A stretch of 20,242 nt of DNA from Prevotella sp. UBA2739 (GTDB taxonomy: Bacteria > Bacteroidota > Bacteroidia > Bacteroidales > Bacteroidaceae), in NCBI GenBank assembly GCA_002353525.1, contig DEJV01000061.1:12776-33017 (forward strand), given 5' to 3'. The stretch's first letter is position 1. The number at the start of each line of letters is the position of its first letter. A model generated the notes under the pieces. The model had not been told where the DNA came from. It did not search any database and saw nothing but the letters and a program-made list of their open reading frames with translations. Below, in pieces: positions 13,382 through 20,242 of the stretch. The position numbers were made by a program, and so were the translations under genes.

Positions 13382-13420
13382 TGACTGGGCTGGCATTAAT
13401 CTTTTAGGCTGGTCCAGTCA
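13382..13420 (+). other. Hairpin just before the epimerase-like gene
   Basis: TGACTGGGC (13382-13390) pairs with GGTCCAGTCA (13411-13420), a 9-bp stem including one G-U pair and a loop of about 20 nt, ending 4 nt before ATG 13425. No U-run follows. Such a stem could hide the ribosome binding site or act as a processing signal. Confidence 0.45.
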
Positions 13421-13424
13421 TCTA

Positions 13425-14543
13425 ATGAATATGAACATTTGTATTGTTGCGGGCGCACGCCCGAACTTTATCAAGGTGGCCCCCATTATTCGTGCCATTA
13501 TGAGGGCTCAAAACGAAGGCAAAAACATCAGCTATCAGCTGGTATATGCTGGCAGCAAGAGCGATCCCACACTGGAACCGTCGCTTTTCAGCGATTTGCA
13601 GATGCCTGCGCCCGACGTCTATCTGGGTGTTGACTGTGTGAATCTGAACGAGTTGACCGGCCGGGTGATGGGCGAGTTTGAGCGCTATCTGCAAGAACAT
13701 CACACCGATGTGGTGATAGTGGTCGACGACCTGGCCTCTACGATGGCTGCTGCCATTGTCACCAAGAAACAGGGCATCCGTCTGGCTCATCTGGTGGCAG
13801 GCACGCGCTCGTTCGACATCAAGATGCCGAAAGAAATCAACCGACTGGTTATTGACGGACTGAGCGACTTGCTCTTCACAGCCGGTATGGGCAGCAATAG
13901 CATTGTCAGCCGCGAGGGAGCAGAGCTGTCGCAGGTCTATATGGTGGGAAACATCCTTATGGACACACTGCGGTTCAACCACTCGCGCCTCGTTCGTCCC
14001 GCCGTGGTCGACGAGTTGGGGCTCGAGGAAGGCAAATACATCGTGTTCACCCTCAATCGCAAGGCGCTGATTGCCGACCGTGAGAATCTCTCGCGCATGT
14101 TGCATGCCGCTATCAAGGCTGCTGCCGGTGTGCCCATCGTGGCACCTCTGCGGGGCAATGCCCGCCAGACGGTAGATGACATTTTGGGCGACCTCACGGC
14201 ACTTAACCCGCAGCACTCGCCGTTGCATATCGTCGCTCCGCTGAATTACCTGGAGTTTGGATGGCTCACAGCCCATGCGCAAGGCATCATTACCGACTCG
14301 GGCAATGTGGCTGAGGAGGCCACCTTCAACGGCGTGCCGTGCATCACGCTTAACAGTTATACCGAGCACATCGAGACCGTGAAGACTGGGTCGAACGTGC
14401 TGGTAGGCGAGGATGCCGAGCAGTTGGCCGCTGCTGTGGCCGATATGGTTGGCGGACGATGGAAAAAATGTGCGCTGCCCGACCGTTGGGACGGCCGTAG
14501 TGCCGAGCGCATTGTTCAGATATTAATAGATACAAACAGATAA
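13425..14543 (+). CDS. Divergent UDP-N-acetylglucosamine 2-epimerase homologue
   Basis: A 372-residue protein with the two-Rossmann GT-B fold of non-hydrolysing UDP-GlcNAc 2-epimerases. GARPNFIKVAP opens the N-domain, VVIVVDDLAST is the GDT-like loop, SGNVAEEATFNGVP the UDP-binding loop, and a C-terminal helix closes the fold. Compared with E. coli WecB the four catalytic residues are Asp95 kept (Asp102), Glu117 to Val124, Glu131 to Lys136, His213 to Asn211. TERPE reads TEHIE. The fold is clear, the classical reaction is doubtful, so no gene symbol is given. ATG 13425 is used; another ATG follows at 13431. The FMN-binding gene follows 29 nt later. Confidence 0.8.
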   Translation: MNMNICIVAGARPNFIKVAPIIRAIMRAQNEGKNISYQLVYAGSKSDPTLEPSLFSDLQMPAPDVYLGVDCVNLNELTGRVMGEFERYLQEHHTDVVIVVDDLASTMAAAIVTKKQGIRLAHLVAGTRSFDIKMPKEINRLVIDGLSDLLFTAGMGSNSIVSREGAELSQVYMVGNILMDTLRFNHSRLVRPAVVDELGLEEGKYIVFTLNRKALIADRENLSRMLHAAIKAAAGVPIVAPLRGNARQTVDDILGDLTALNPQHSPLHIVAPLNYLEFGWLTAHAQGIITDSGNVAEEATFNGVPCITLNSYTEHIETVKTGSNVLVGEDAEQLAAAVADMVGGRWKKCALPDRWDGRSAERIVQILIDTNR

Positions 14544-14572
14544 TTACTTACATAAAAAGAACAAGGAAAAAG

Positions 14573-14956
14573 ATGAAAAAGATTGTGATGATGGCTATAT
14601 TAGCCGTTGCTACGATGAGCGTTGCTGCTCAGGATGTAATGAAAAAGCAAAGCGACGGAACATACGTCGTAAATACCACTACGCTCGCCAAGGATGTGAA
14701 GGGATATAAGAGTCCTACTCCCGTAGAGATTCATATCAAGAAAAACAAAGTGGTGAAGGTGGTAGCTCTGAAGAATACCGAGTCGCCCAAGTATTTTGCC
14801 AAGGTGAAGGCTCACATGATGAAGGCTTGGGACGGCATGAAGGTGTCGAAGGCCGCAACGGCAAAGGTAGATGGTGTGACGGGTGCCACGATGTCTTCCG
14901 ATGCTGTGAAGGAAAATGTGAAGCGCGGTCTGGAGTACTACAAGAAGCATAAATAA
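14573..14956 (+). CDS. Exported FMN-binding domain protein
   Basis: A 127-residue protein with a signal peptide (1-19, ending SVAA). The rest is a small FMN-binding domain as in NqrC/RnfG: basic beta-rich first half, then VDGVTGATMSSDAVKENVKR at 99-118. In that family the last Thr of S/T-GAT carries a covalently attached FMN, here Thr106, put on by ApbE. No apbE gene or redox partner is in the window. It may be a periplasmic electron carrier. It is probably co-transcribed with the epimerase-like gene and ends at the strong terminator at 14973. Confidence 0.88.
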   Translation: MKKIVMMAILAVATMSVAAQDVMKKQSDGTYVVNTTTLAKDVKGYKSPTPVEIHIKKNKVVKVVALKNTESPKYFAKVKAHMMKAWDGMKVSKAATAKVDGVTGATMSSDAVKENVKRGLEYYKKHK

Positions 14957-14972
14957 TTGAAAGCGAATCATT

Positions 14973-15018
14973 GCAATTGGCCTGGCAGCAAACATGCTCA
15001 GGCCAGTTGCATTTTTTT
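14973..15018 (+). terminator. Strong intrinsic terminator
   Basis: GCAATTGGCCTG pairs with CAGGCCAGTTGC (one G-U pair), a 12-bp stem with a 14-nt loop, followed by ATTTTTTT. It is 16 nt after the FMN-binding protein stop. Confidence 0.92.
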
Positions 15019-15041
15019 GTAACCCCCATATTAGTTAGCCT

Positions 15042-16079
15042 ATGAGAAGAACATTTACTATTTGTTTACTGTCGCTGCTACCATTGCTGGGTGCATTGGC
15101 GCAAGGACCCAACAAATCGGGCACCTATTATATAAATGCCGACGGGAAAAAAGGCGCAGCGCTGAAAACAGCGTTGTGCGGGATTATCTTTAACCGCAAT
15201 GAGGGTGGTAGCCTCTCAACAGCCTATAAGGCTCTTTGGACTCATTTCAGAACAACCGACAAGCGGTCTGATGGTAAAGTGTGGGATATGTATTCCAGTA
15301 TTACGAATTATACTTTTGGTACAGACCAAGCCGGAACCTATAAGAATGAGGGAGATGTGTACAACCGAGAGCATTCATTTCCCAACAGTTGGTTTGGGGG
15401 GGAAGTAATGCCTATGTATACAGATTTGAACCATCTTTATCCAACAGATGGATATGTAAATGGTAGACGAAGTAATTATCCTTTCGGGGAGACAAAAGGT
15501 GAGAAGTATAACTCAAAGAATAATTTCAGCAAACTTGGCAGTTGCACTTATCCCGGCTATTCCGGCACTGTGTTTGAGCCCAACGATGAGTACAAAGGCG
15601 ACTTTGCGCGTACCTATTTCTATATGGTGACCTGTTATGAGGAGAGAATAGTTGACTGGTATACTAATTATGGGATTAACAATAATGATAAGAATCAAAA
15701 GGATACTAAAGATGCTGTGATGGCCACCCTCGACGGCAATACCTATCCCGGACTGTCATCCTGGCAATTGTCGATGCTGATGAAATGGGCCAAGAACGAT
15801 CCCGTGAGCGAGAAGGAAACCAATCGCAACAATGCTGTCTACGACATCCAAAAAAACCGTAATCCCTTTATCGATTATCCCGGACTGGAGGAGTATATCT
15901 GGGGCGACATGAAAGATGTGGCCTTCTCTTACAACAACTATACCACCCACATTGTCACAGTTCCCGTGGAGGTGCGCAACAATACCGACATCTACACCAT
16001 CTCCGGACAGCGTGTGAAGGAAGGTGCACTGCCAAAGGGCATCTACATTCGTGGCGGTAAGAAGTTTGTCGTGAAATAA
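15042..16079 (+). CDS. Exported endonuclease I family nuclease
   Basis: A 345-residue non-specific nuclease: signal peptide 1-20 (ending GALA) and the beta-beta-alpha metal fold of the endonuclease I family, with NREHSFP (His111 as general base) and DLNHLYPTDGYVNGRRSNYPFGE (128-150), whose Asn140 is the usual metal ligand position. The last 28 residues (DIYTISGQRVKEGALPKGIYIRGGKKF) resemble the short sorting tails common in exported Prevotella proteins. Hand counts of GC show mosaic composition: 15481-15540 is 38%, 15661-15720 27%, then 15721-15780 57%. It may supply nucleotides or degrade extracellular DNA. The HAD gene follows 14 nt later. Confidence 0.9.
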   Translation: MRRTFTICLLSLLPLLGALAQGPNKSGTYYINADGKKGAALKTALCGIIFNRNEGGSLSTAYKALWTHFRTTDKRSDGKVWDMYSSITNYTFGTDQAGTYKNEGDVYNREHSFPNSWFGGEVMPMYTDLNHLYPTDGYVNGRRSNYPFGETKGEKYNSKNNFSKLGSCTYPGYSGTVFEPNDEYKGDFARTYFYMVTCYEERIVDWYTNYGINNNDKNQKDTKDAVMATLDGNTYPGLSSWQLSMLMKWAKNDPVSEKETNRNNAVYDIQKNRNPFIDYPGLEEYIWGDMKDVAFSYNNYTTHIVTVPVEVRNNTDIYTISGQRVKEGALPKGIYIRGGKKFVVK

Positions 16080-16093
16080 GCTGCTGCAACGGA

Positions 16094-16873
16094 ATGAAAG
16101 CGTTATTTTTCGACATCGACGGCACACTAGTCAGTTTTAAGACTCACCAGATACCTGCGTCAACCATCTTTGCGTTGACGCAGGCTAAAGCCAATGGGGC
16201 TAGGGTGTTCATCTCTACGGGACGTCCCCGCTCGTATATCACCAATATCGGGGCCATCGAGCATCTCATCGACGGCTACATCACCACTACCGGAGCACTT
16301 TGCACGGTGGGCGACCAGGTGGTGAGCTGCCAGCCCATTCCTCAAGAGGATGTTCAGCATATGTACCAACTCACTCAGACAGAAGGCTTTGCCTGTGCTT
16401 TCATTGGCGAAAAGGGCAATGCCGTGGTGAACTACAACGACGAGTTGGTGCGCATCTTCAAACAACTGCTCAATGTGCAGACCGTTGATGAGGTGATTCC
16501 CATCGAGGAGGTGCTCCGGCAGAGCGTGTTGCAACTCATCCCGCTCATCAACGCCGACGAAGAGCCAGCCGTGATGCGGCAGTTACCCCATTGCGTGTCC
16601 AGCCGCTGGCATCCGGCCTTTACCGACATTACCTCAAAAATGGCCGACAAGGGAAAAGGACTGCATGCCATCTGCCAGCATCTTCATCTCGACGTCAGCG
16701 ATACCATTGCCTTTGGCGATGGTGGTAACGACATCGCCATTCTTCGCCAGGCCGGTACTGGTGTGGTGATGGGCAATGCCACCGACGAAGTGAAGCGACA
16801 TGCCGATATGGTTACTACTGCGGTCGACGAGGATGGCATCCTCCATGCCCTCCGCCAGCTGAAAGTGATTTAA
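16094..16873 (+). CDS. Cof-type HAD phosphatase
   Basis: A 259-residue HAD hydrolase of the Cof (C2B cap) group. Motif I FFDIDGTL holds Asp7 (nucleophile) and Asp9, motif II STGRP starts at Ser41, the motif III lysine is Lys186 or Lys188 in KGKG, and motif IV GDGGND supplies Asp209 and Asp213. The cap lies between about 85 and 185. These enzymes dephosphorylate sugar phosphates, flavin precursors or similar small molecules; the substrate cannot be told from sequence. It lies 14 nt after the nuclease gene and 66 nt before the copper ATPase gene. Confidence 0.92.
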   Translation: MKALFFDIDGTLVSFKTHQIPASTIFALTQAKANGARVFISTGRPRSYITNIGAIEHLIDGYITTTGALCTVGDQVVSCQPIPQEDVQHMYQLTQTEGFACAFIGEKGNAVVNYNDELVRIFKQLLNVQTVDEVIPIEEVLRQSVLQLIPLINADEEPAVMRQLPHCVSSRWHPAFTDITSKMADKGKGLHAICQHLHLDVSDTIAFGDGGNDIAILRQAGTGVVMGNATDEVKRHADMVTTAVDEDGILHALRQLKVI

Positions 16874-16939
16874 CCAAGAGGAAATGGAGGCTCGGAAGAC
16901 GCCAAAAAACTTGTGTTTCAAGAGGTTTAAGAATCAATC

Positions 16940-18976
16940 ATGAAGAAAACGATACCCGTGGTGGGCATGGCCTGTTCGGCCTGCTCGGCACATGTGGAGA
17001 AACAATTAAATTCACTCGAGGGAGTCTCGTCGGCAGCCGTATCGCTGGCGGGGCGCTCTGCTTTGGTGGAATACGACCCCGAGCAAATCTCGCTCGAACA
17101 GATGAAAGAGGCGGTCAACAGCATTGGTTTTGACCTCGTCATCGAGGAAGACCGCAGCGCTGTGGAGATTGAGCGGCAGGCTTTCCGCCTCTTACGCCGT
17201 AAGATGATATGTTCGTGGGTGTTCGCCCTTTTGGTGATGGCTATCTCGATGGGGTGGGTGCGACTGAGCAGAGGCAGCGATGATGTTACGGCACGCAATT
17301 TTGCGAATCAGGTGGCCTTGCTGCTTTCGCTCGGCAATATGCTGTATTGCGGCCGACAGTTCTATGTCAATGCCTGGCGGCAGTTGCGCAACCGCACCGC
17401 ATCGATGGACACTCTTGTAGCCATGTCTACGCTCATCGCTTTCCTTTTCAGTGCCTTCAACACCTTTTTCGGTGACAGCGTGTGGGGTGCCCGTGGCATT
17501 GAGTGGCACACCTACTTCGATGCTTCGGTCATGATTATCACGTTTGTGCTCACAGGACGAGTGCTGGAAGAGCGCGCCAAGAATGCCACCGCCGACAGCA
17601 TTCGCACACTGATGGGCATGCAGCCCAAGACAGCCCGGCTAGTCAGTACATCCTCCACATCCTCTATATCCTCTACATCTTCTATATCCTCTTCATCCTC
17701 TACATCCTCTTCATCCTCCACATCCTCTGCTCCTTCTGCTCCCTCTGCTTCCACCACCGATGTTCCCATCTCGACCATCTCCTATGGCGATTTGTTGGAG
17801 GTCAGGGCTGGCGAGCGTTTGCCCGTCGATGGCGATGTGTGGGAGGCTACCAGTTTCATGACCGAAGATGGAGCCTATGTAGATGAGAGCATGATTTCTG
17901 GTGAGCCCACTCCCGTGTTGAAACGGCGTGGGTCGAAAGTCCTGGCAGGCACAGTGTTGCAGCAGGGTACGCTTCGTTTCCGTGCGCGGCAGACTGGCGA
18001 GCAGACGGCCATCGCACGAATTATCCGCATGGTGCAAGAGGCACAAGGCTCGAAGGCACCTGTGCAGCGTGTTGTCGACAAGATAGCCATGATCTTCGTT
18101 CCGTGTGTGCTTGGATTGTCATTGCTCACCTTCCTCGTGTGGTGGGTGGCAGGTGGAAATGCCTCATTGCCACACGCCATCTTGTCGGCTGTGGCGGTGC
18201 TCGTCATTGCCTGTCCGTGTGCCATGGGATTGGCCACACCTACCGCCTTGATGGTAGGCATTGGCAAGGCGGCCGAGAAGAACATCCTGATAAAAGACGC
18301 TGCGGCATTGGAGAATATGCGGAATGTGGATGCAATGGTAATCGACAAGACCGGCACATTGACCATTCCCAATCGTAACATCGATTTCACCCGCGCCAGC
18401 GAGTTGCCGTTAGAAGAGCGCGAAACGCTGAAACCATTTGCTGCTGAGGCTGTTTCTATGCTCAGAGAGCGTGGGGTGGAAGTCTACATGATGAGTGGCG
18501 ACAACGACGAGGCTGCCCGCTATTGGGCGGAAAAAGCAGGTATCAGCCACTATCAGAGCCAAGTGAAACCGCAGGATAAAGAAGACTTGGTGTGCCGTTT
18601 GCAGAAAGAAGGTCATCGCGTGGCCATGGTGGGCGATGGCATCAACGACTCGCAGGCACTGGCCGCTGCCGACGTGAGCATTGCCATGGGGCAGGGCACC
18701 GACGTGGCGATGGATGTAGCCCAAGTCACGCTGATGGGCACCGACCTCCGTCGCATTCCCGATGCCATCGCCTTGTCGCGTCGCACGGTGGGTATGATTC
18801 ACCAGAACCTCTTCTGGGCATTCATCTACAACATCGTTTGCATCCCGTTGGCAGCCGGCGTGTTGCGCATTTTTGGCATCGACTTCCAGATTACGCCCAT
18901 GTGGGCCAGTGCGCTGATGGCTTGTTCGAGTGTCAGCGTGGTGCTGAACAGTCTTCGCCTGAAGTTTATGAAATAA
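16940..18976 (+). CDS. copA: P1B-type copper ATPase lacking a recognisable nucleotide-binding domain
   Basis: A 678-residue Cu+ exporter homologue. An HMA domain with Cys12-x-x-Cys15 (GMACSACSAHVEK) comes first, then eight membrane helices. Metal-site residues are CPC at 425-427, a YN motif (630-631) and MACSS in the last helix, as in Cu+ pumps. The actuator SGEP is at 320-323 and phosphorylated Asp469 in DKTGTLT. SGDN is at 519-522, GDGIND at 566-571. Only 52 residues separate Asp469 from the SGD Asp521, where CopA normally has about 145, and no HP motif is present: the N-domain seems missing. Residues 237-263 are a Thr/Ser/Ile repeat coded by a 9-nt minisatellite. Confidence 0.85.
   Translation: MKKTIPVVGMACSACSAHVEKQLNSLEGVSSAAVSLAGRSALVEYDPEQISLEQMKEAVNSIGFDLVIEEDRSAVEIERQAFRLLRRKMICSWVFALLVMAISMGWVRLSRGSDDVTARNFANQVALLLSLGNMLYCGRQFYVNAWRQLRNRTASMDTLVAMSTLIAFLFSAFNTFFGDSVWGARGIEWHTYFDASVMIITFVLTGRVLEERAKNATADSIRTLMGMQPKTARLVSTSSTSSISSTSSISSSSSTSSSSSTSSAPSAPSASTTDVPISTISYGDLLEVRAGERLPVDGDVWEATSFMTEDGAYVDESMISGEPTPVLKRRGSKVLAGTVLQQGTLRFRARQTGEQTAIARIIRMVQEAQGSKAPVQRVVDKIAMIFVPCVLGLSLLTFLVWWVAGGNASLPHAILSAVAVLVIACPCAMGLATPTALMVGIGKAAEKNILIKDAAALENMRNVDAMVIDKTGTLTIPNRNIDFTRASELPLEERETLKPFAAEAVSMLRERGVEVYMMSGDNDEAARYWAEKAGISHYQSQVKPQDKEDLVCRLQKEGHRVAMVGDGINDSQALAAADVSIAMGQGTDVAMDVAQVTLMGTDLRRIPDAIALSRRTVGMIHQNLFWAFIYNIVCIPLAAGVLRIFGIDFQITPMWASALMACSSVSVVLNSLRLKFMK
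17648..17746 (+). repeat. In-frame 9-nt minisatellite in copA
   Basis: Eleven contiguous 9-nt units: ACATCCTCC, ACATCCTCT, ATATCCTCT, ACATCTTCT and so on to two GCTCC-type units. Because the unit is three codons, changes in copy number keep the frame. The encoded unit is Thr/Ile/Ser-Ser-Ser. It lies between QPKTARLV and VPISTISYGDLLEV, at the surface loop of the actuator domain. Confidence 0.92.
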
Positions 18977-18985
18977 TTTTTTTTC

Positions 18986-19025
18986 GAGGGTACGAAGGTG
19001 CGAGGGTGCGTGGGTACGAGATTAC
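18986..19025 (+). repeat. Octamer array after copA
   Basis: GAGGGTAC, GAAGGTGC, GAGGGTGC, GTGGGTAC, GAGATTAC, five contiguous 8-nt units beginning 9 nt after the copA stop and ending 11 nt before the convergent phosphatase gene. They belong to the family seen at 3611, 8632 and 8741. Confidence 0.88.
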
Positions 19026-19036
19026 CCATGTACTTC

Positions 19037-19981
19037 CTATAGTGAGAATCGCGCTACGAGCGGCAGATGGTCGCTGTAGCCACGGTTATATTTGAATCCC
19101 TTATAATTGCGCTTGGGCTGTACGCCGCCGTATTTCTCATCCTTCTCTAGCAGGAAGGGCATGTCGTTGATGCGGCAGTCCTGCAGGCGACGACGCAACG
19201 GTTCGCTGACGATGATATGGTCCAGGCTGCCCCATTCGCCCTGATAGCGGTAGGTGCCCTTGGCGCCATGCGTGCCTGCCGCATGTCGCGACACGTCGGT
19301 CATCTCTTGCTTTTCTATTTTGGCGATGGAGGCATTGTCCGAATAATCGTTGAAGTCGCCCGTCATGAGTATCTTTGCTTGTGGCGACAACGTGCGGATA
19401 GAGTCTATTGCGGCACATAACTTGTCGGCCACCCTTAGGCGATAAGGGCGCGATGCACGTTCTCCGCCATAGCGGCTGGGGGCATGAACCACAAACACAT
19501 GCAGCGTGTCGCCCGTTGTCAACTGTCCCGCGGCATAGAGAATGTCGCGCGTGGGACCGTGGTTGGCATAGGGTTCCACGGTGATGGCATGGCTGTGGAG
19601 CAGGGCAAACGAGAAGGGCGAGTACAACAAAGCCACATCGATGCCTCGCGTGTCGGGCGAGTGGGTCATCACATATTCATAGCGGGCCTTGCGCAGCAGC
19701 GACCGTTTGGTCAGGTCGTGCAGCACGGTGTCGTTTTCTACCTCGCACAGCGCCACCAGGTCGGGCACCTGCCAGCCATCTTCCTGCTCACCACACGAGA
19801 TGATTTCCTGCCCGATGTGGTTAAGTTTCGTCCAATATTTCCCTTTGTCCCAATGCCGCATCGCATCGGGAAGATACTCATAGTCGTTTTTCAGCGAGTC
19901 GTGCTGACAGTCGAACAGGTTCTCGCAGTTCAGCTCAACGACAGTAAAGATAGTAACCAGTAAAACAGAAAATGACATCAT
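19037..19981 (-). CDS. Exported endonuclease/exonuclease/phosphatase family protein
   Basis: A 314-residue DNase I-like (EEP) hydrolase with an N-terminal signal-like hydrophobic stretch (MMSFSVLLVTIFTVVELNC). Catalytic residues in order: Glu20/Asn21 of CENLFD (metal ligand region), Glu80 in LCEVEN, His167 in VVHAPSR, Asp209 and Asn211 in TGDFND, Asp254 in GSLDH and Asp303/His304 in YSDHLP. Likely a phosphodiesterase; substrate unknown. The frame extends 11 codons further to 20014, but a TATCTTTG element at 20002-20009 puts the transcript start after that, so ATG 19981 (or 19978) is preferred. Convergent with copA. Confidence 0.88.
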   Translation of the reverse strand: MMSFSVLLVTIFTVVELNCENLFDCQHDSLKNDYEYLPDAMRHWDKGKYWTKLNHIGQEIISCGEQEDGWQVPDLVALCEVENDTVLHDLTKRSLLRKARYEYVMTHSPDTRGIDVALLYSPFSFALLHSHAITVEPYANHGPTRDILYAAGQLTTGDTLHVFVVHAPSRYGGERASRPYRLRVADKLCAAIDSIRTLSPQAKILMTGDFNDYSDNASIAKIEKQEMTDVSRHAAGTHGAKGTYRYQGEWGSLDHIIVSEPLRRRLQDCRINDMPFLLEKDEKYGGVQPKRNYKGFKYNRGYSDHLPLVARFSL

Positions 19982-20001
19982 CTTTCTTTTAAAACATGGC
20001 A

Positions 20002-20009
20002 CAAAGATA
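20002..20009 (-). promoter_or_regulatory. -7 element of the EEP gene promoter
   Basis: CAAAGATA on the plus strand reads TATCTTTG on the minus strand. It decides the start of the gene, as initiation near 19996 excludes the longer frame. No matching TTG was seen. Confidence 0.55.
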
Positions 20010-20037
20010 AGCAATGTTTCTGAGAAATGATGCGTTT

Positions 20038-20242
20038 CTATCTGTTTATTTCAATGTCGCGGCTCACGTTGTTGCGTATTTTCCGCAGATAGGCCTGCAT
20101 GCCCTTGGCATCTTTGTTGTCGATGATTTCGAGCAACTCTTTCAGTTCGGTGCGTATCTTCGACACCTGTCCTGGCGTATAGGGGTTGAAGAGAATCTCC
20201 TGCAACAGATAGTCATCCTCGTTGAGCACTCCCTTGGCAATG
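20038..20242 (-). CDS. tyrA: Prephenate dehydrogenase, C-terminal fragment
   Basis: Only the last 67 residues are in the window; the gene continues beyond 20242. The sequence reads IAKGVLNEDDYLLQEILFNP, then a helical region with SKIRTELKELLEIIDNKDAKGMQAYLRKIRNN. The D-x-LLQEI-x-x-NP pattern followed by a long helical pair matches the C-terminal dimer part of Bacteroidota prephenate dehydrogenases as I recall them. This is memory of the family, not a search. TyrA makes 4-hydroxyphenylpyruvate for tyrosine. Apparent start codons within the fragment are internal Val. It ends 23 nt before the EEP promoter region on the same strand. Confidence 0.6.
   Translation of the reverse strand, partial: IAKGVLNEDDYLLQEILFNPYTPGQVSKIRTELKELLEIIDNKDAKGMQAYLRKIRNNVSRDIEINR

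Noticed and set aside
16874..16939. Copper-responsive operator before copA
   Set aside because: No clear dyad or promoter element was visible in the 66-nt gap.
17512..17778. Minus-strand frame coding an acidic Glu-Asp-Val repeat
   Set aside because: It is the reverse reading of the 9-nt minisatellite within copA.
19981..20014. Eleven-codon upstream extension of the EEP protein
   Set aside because: It overlaps the TATCTTTG promoter element, so would not be in the transcript.
1..20242. tRNA, rRNA, integrase or transposase genes
   Set aside because: Read on both strands, none was recognised; gene order and composition look chromosomal and mostly housekeeping.

Overview
The window looks like a chromosomal segment of a Bacteroidota species, most likely Prevotella or a close Prevotellaceae relative. 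The evidence is the repeated TAnnTTTG promoter element (three copies also have a TTG exactly 20 nt upstream), mostly weak Shine-Dalgarno signals, C-terminal sorting-like tails of the type IX secretion style on two exported enzymes, and protein variants typical of the group. The genus is an inference from sequence flavour, not a computed placement. No rRNA, tRNA, transposase, phage gene or CRISPR array was seen.

Layout. 1-405 is AT-rich and non-coding apart from a promoter for a small HTH regulator (406-867). A pyrK-pyrD pair (1057-2732) encodes the NAD-linked dihydroorotate dehydrogenase. A 22-bp tandem array then leads to an unknown single-pass membrane protein (2845-3606). On the minus strand lie aroC (chorismate synthase) and a SlyD-type prolyl isomerase. 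On the plus strand follow a small exported helical protein (5966-6319) and a subtilisin-like exported protease (6431-8620). An intergenic region with an inverted octamer array and a possible small RNA separates these from an atypical sigma-70 factor (minus, 9049-9768), which diverges from an M48 lipoprotein protease and a second HExxH membrane protein (9887-11244). Next is a 640-bp island made almost entirely of different short tandem arrays. After it come nfeD and an SPFH/stomatin gene, a divergent UDP-GlcNAc 2-epimerase homologue, an exported FMN-binding protein with a strong terminator, an exported endonuclease I, a HAD phosphatase and a P1B copper ATPase. The end carries, on the minus strand, an exported endonuclease/exonuclease/phosphatase protein and the C-terminus of a probable prephenate dehydrogenase, which shares the aromatic pathway with aroC.

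What stands out. (1) The copper ATPase has its transport, actuator and phosphorylation motifs, but only 52 residues separate the phosphorylated Asp from the hinge SGD motif, so the usual nucleotide-binding domain appears to be missing. Its actuator domain also carries an in-frame 9-nt minisatellite. (2) At least seven unrelated short-period tandem arrays (7, 8, 21 and 22 nt) start within about 12 nt of a stop codon, a shared placement that suggests one process. (3) The epimerase homologue has lost three of the four canonical catalytic residues. (4) The sigma factor lacks the region 2 tryptophan pair and most of region 3. (5) Two intergenic regions look like small RNA genes.
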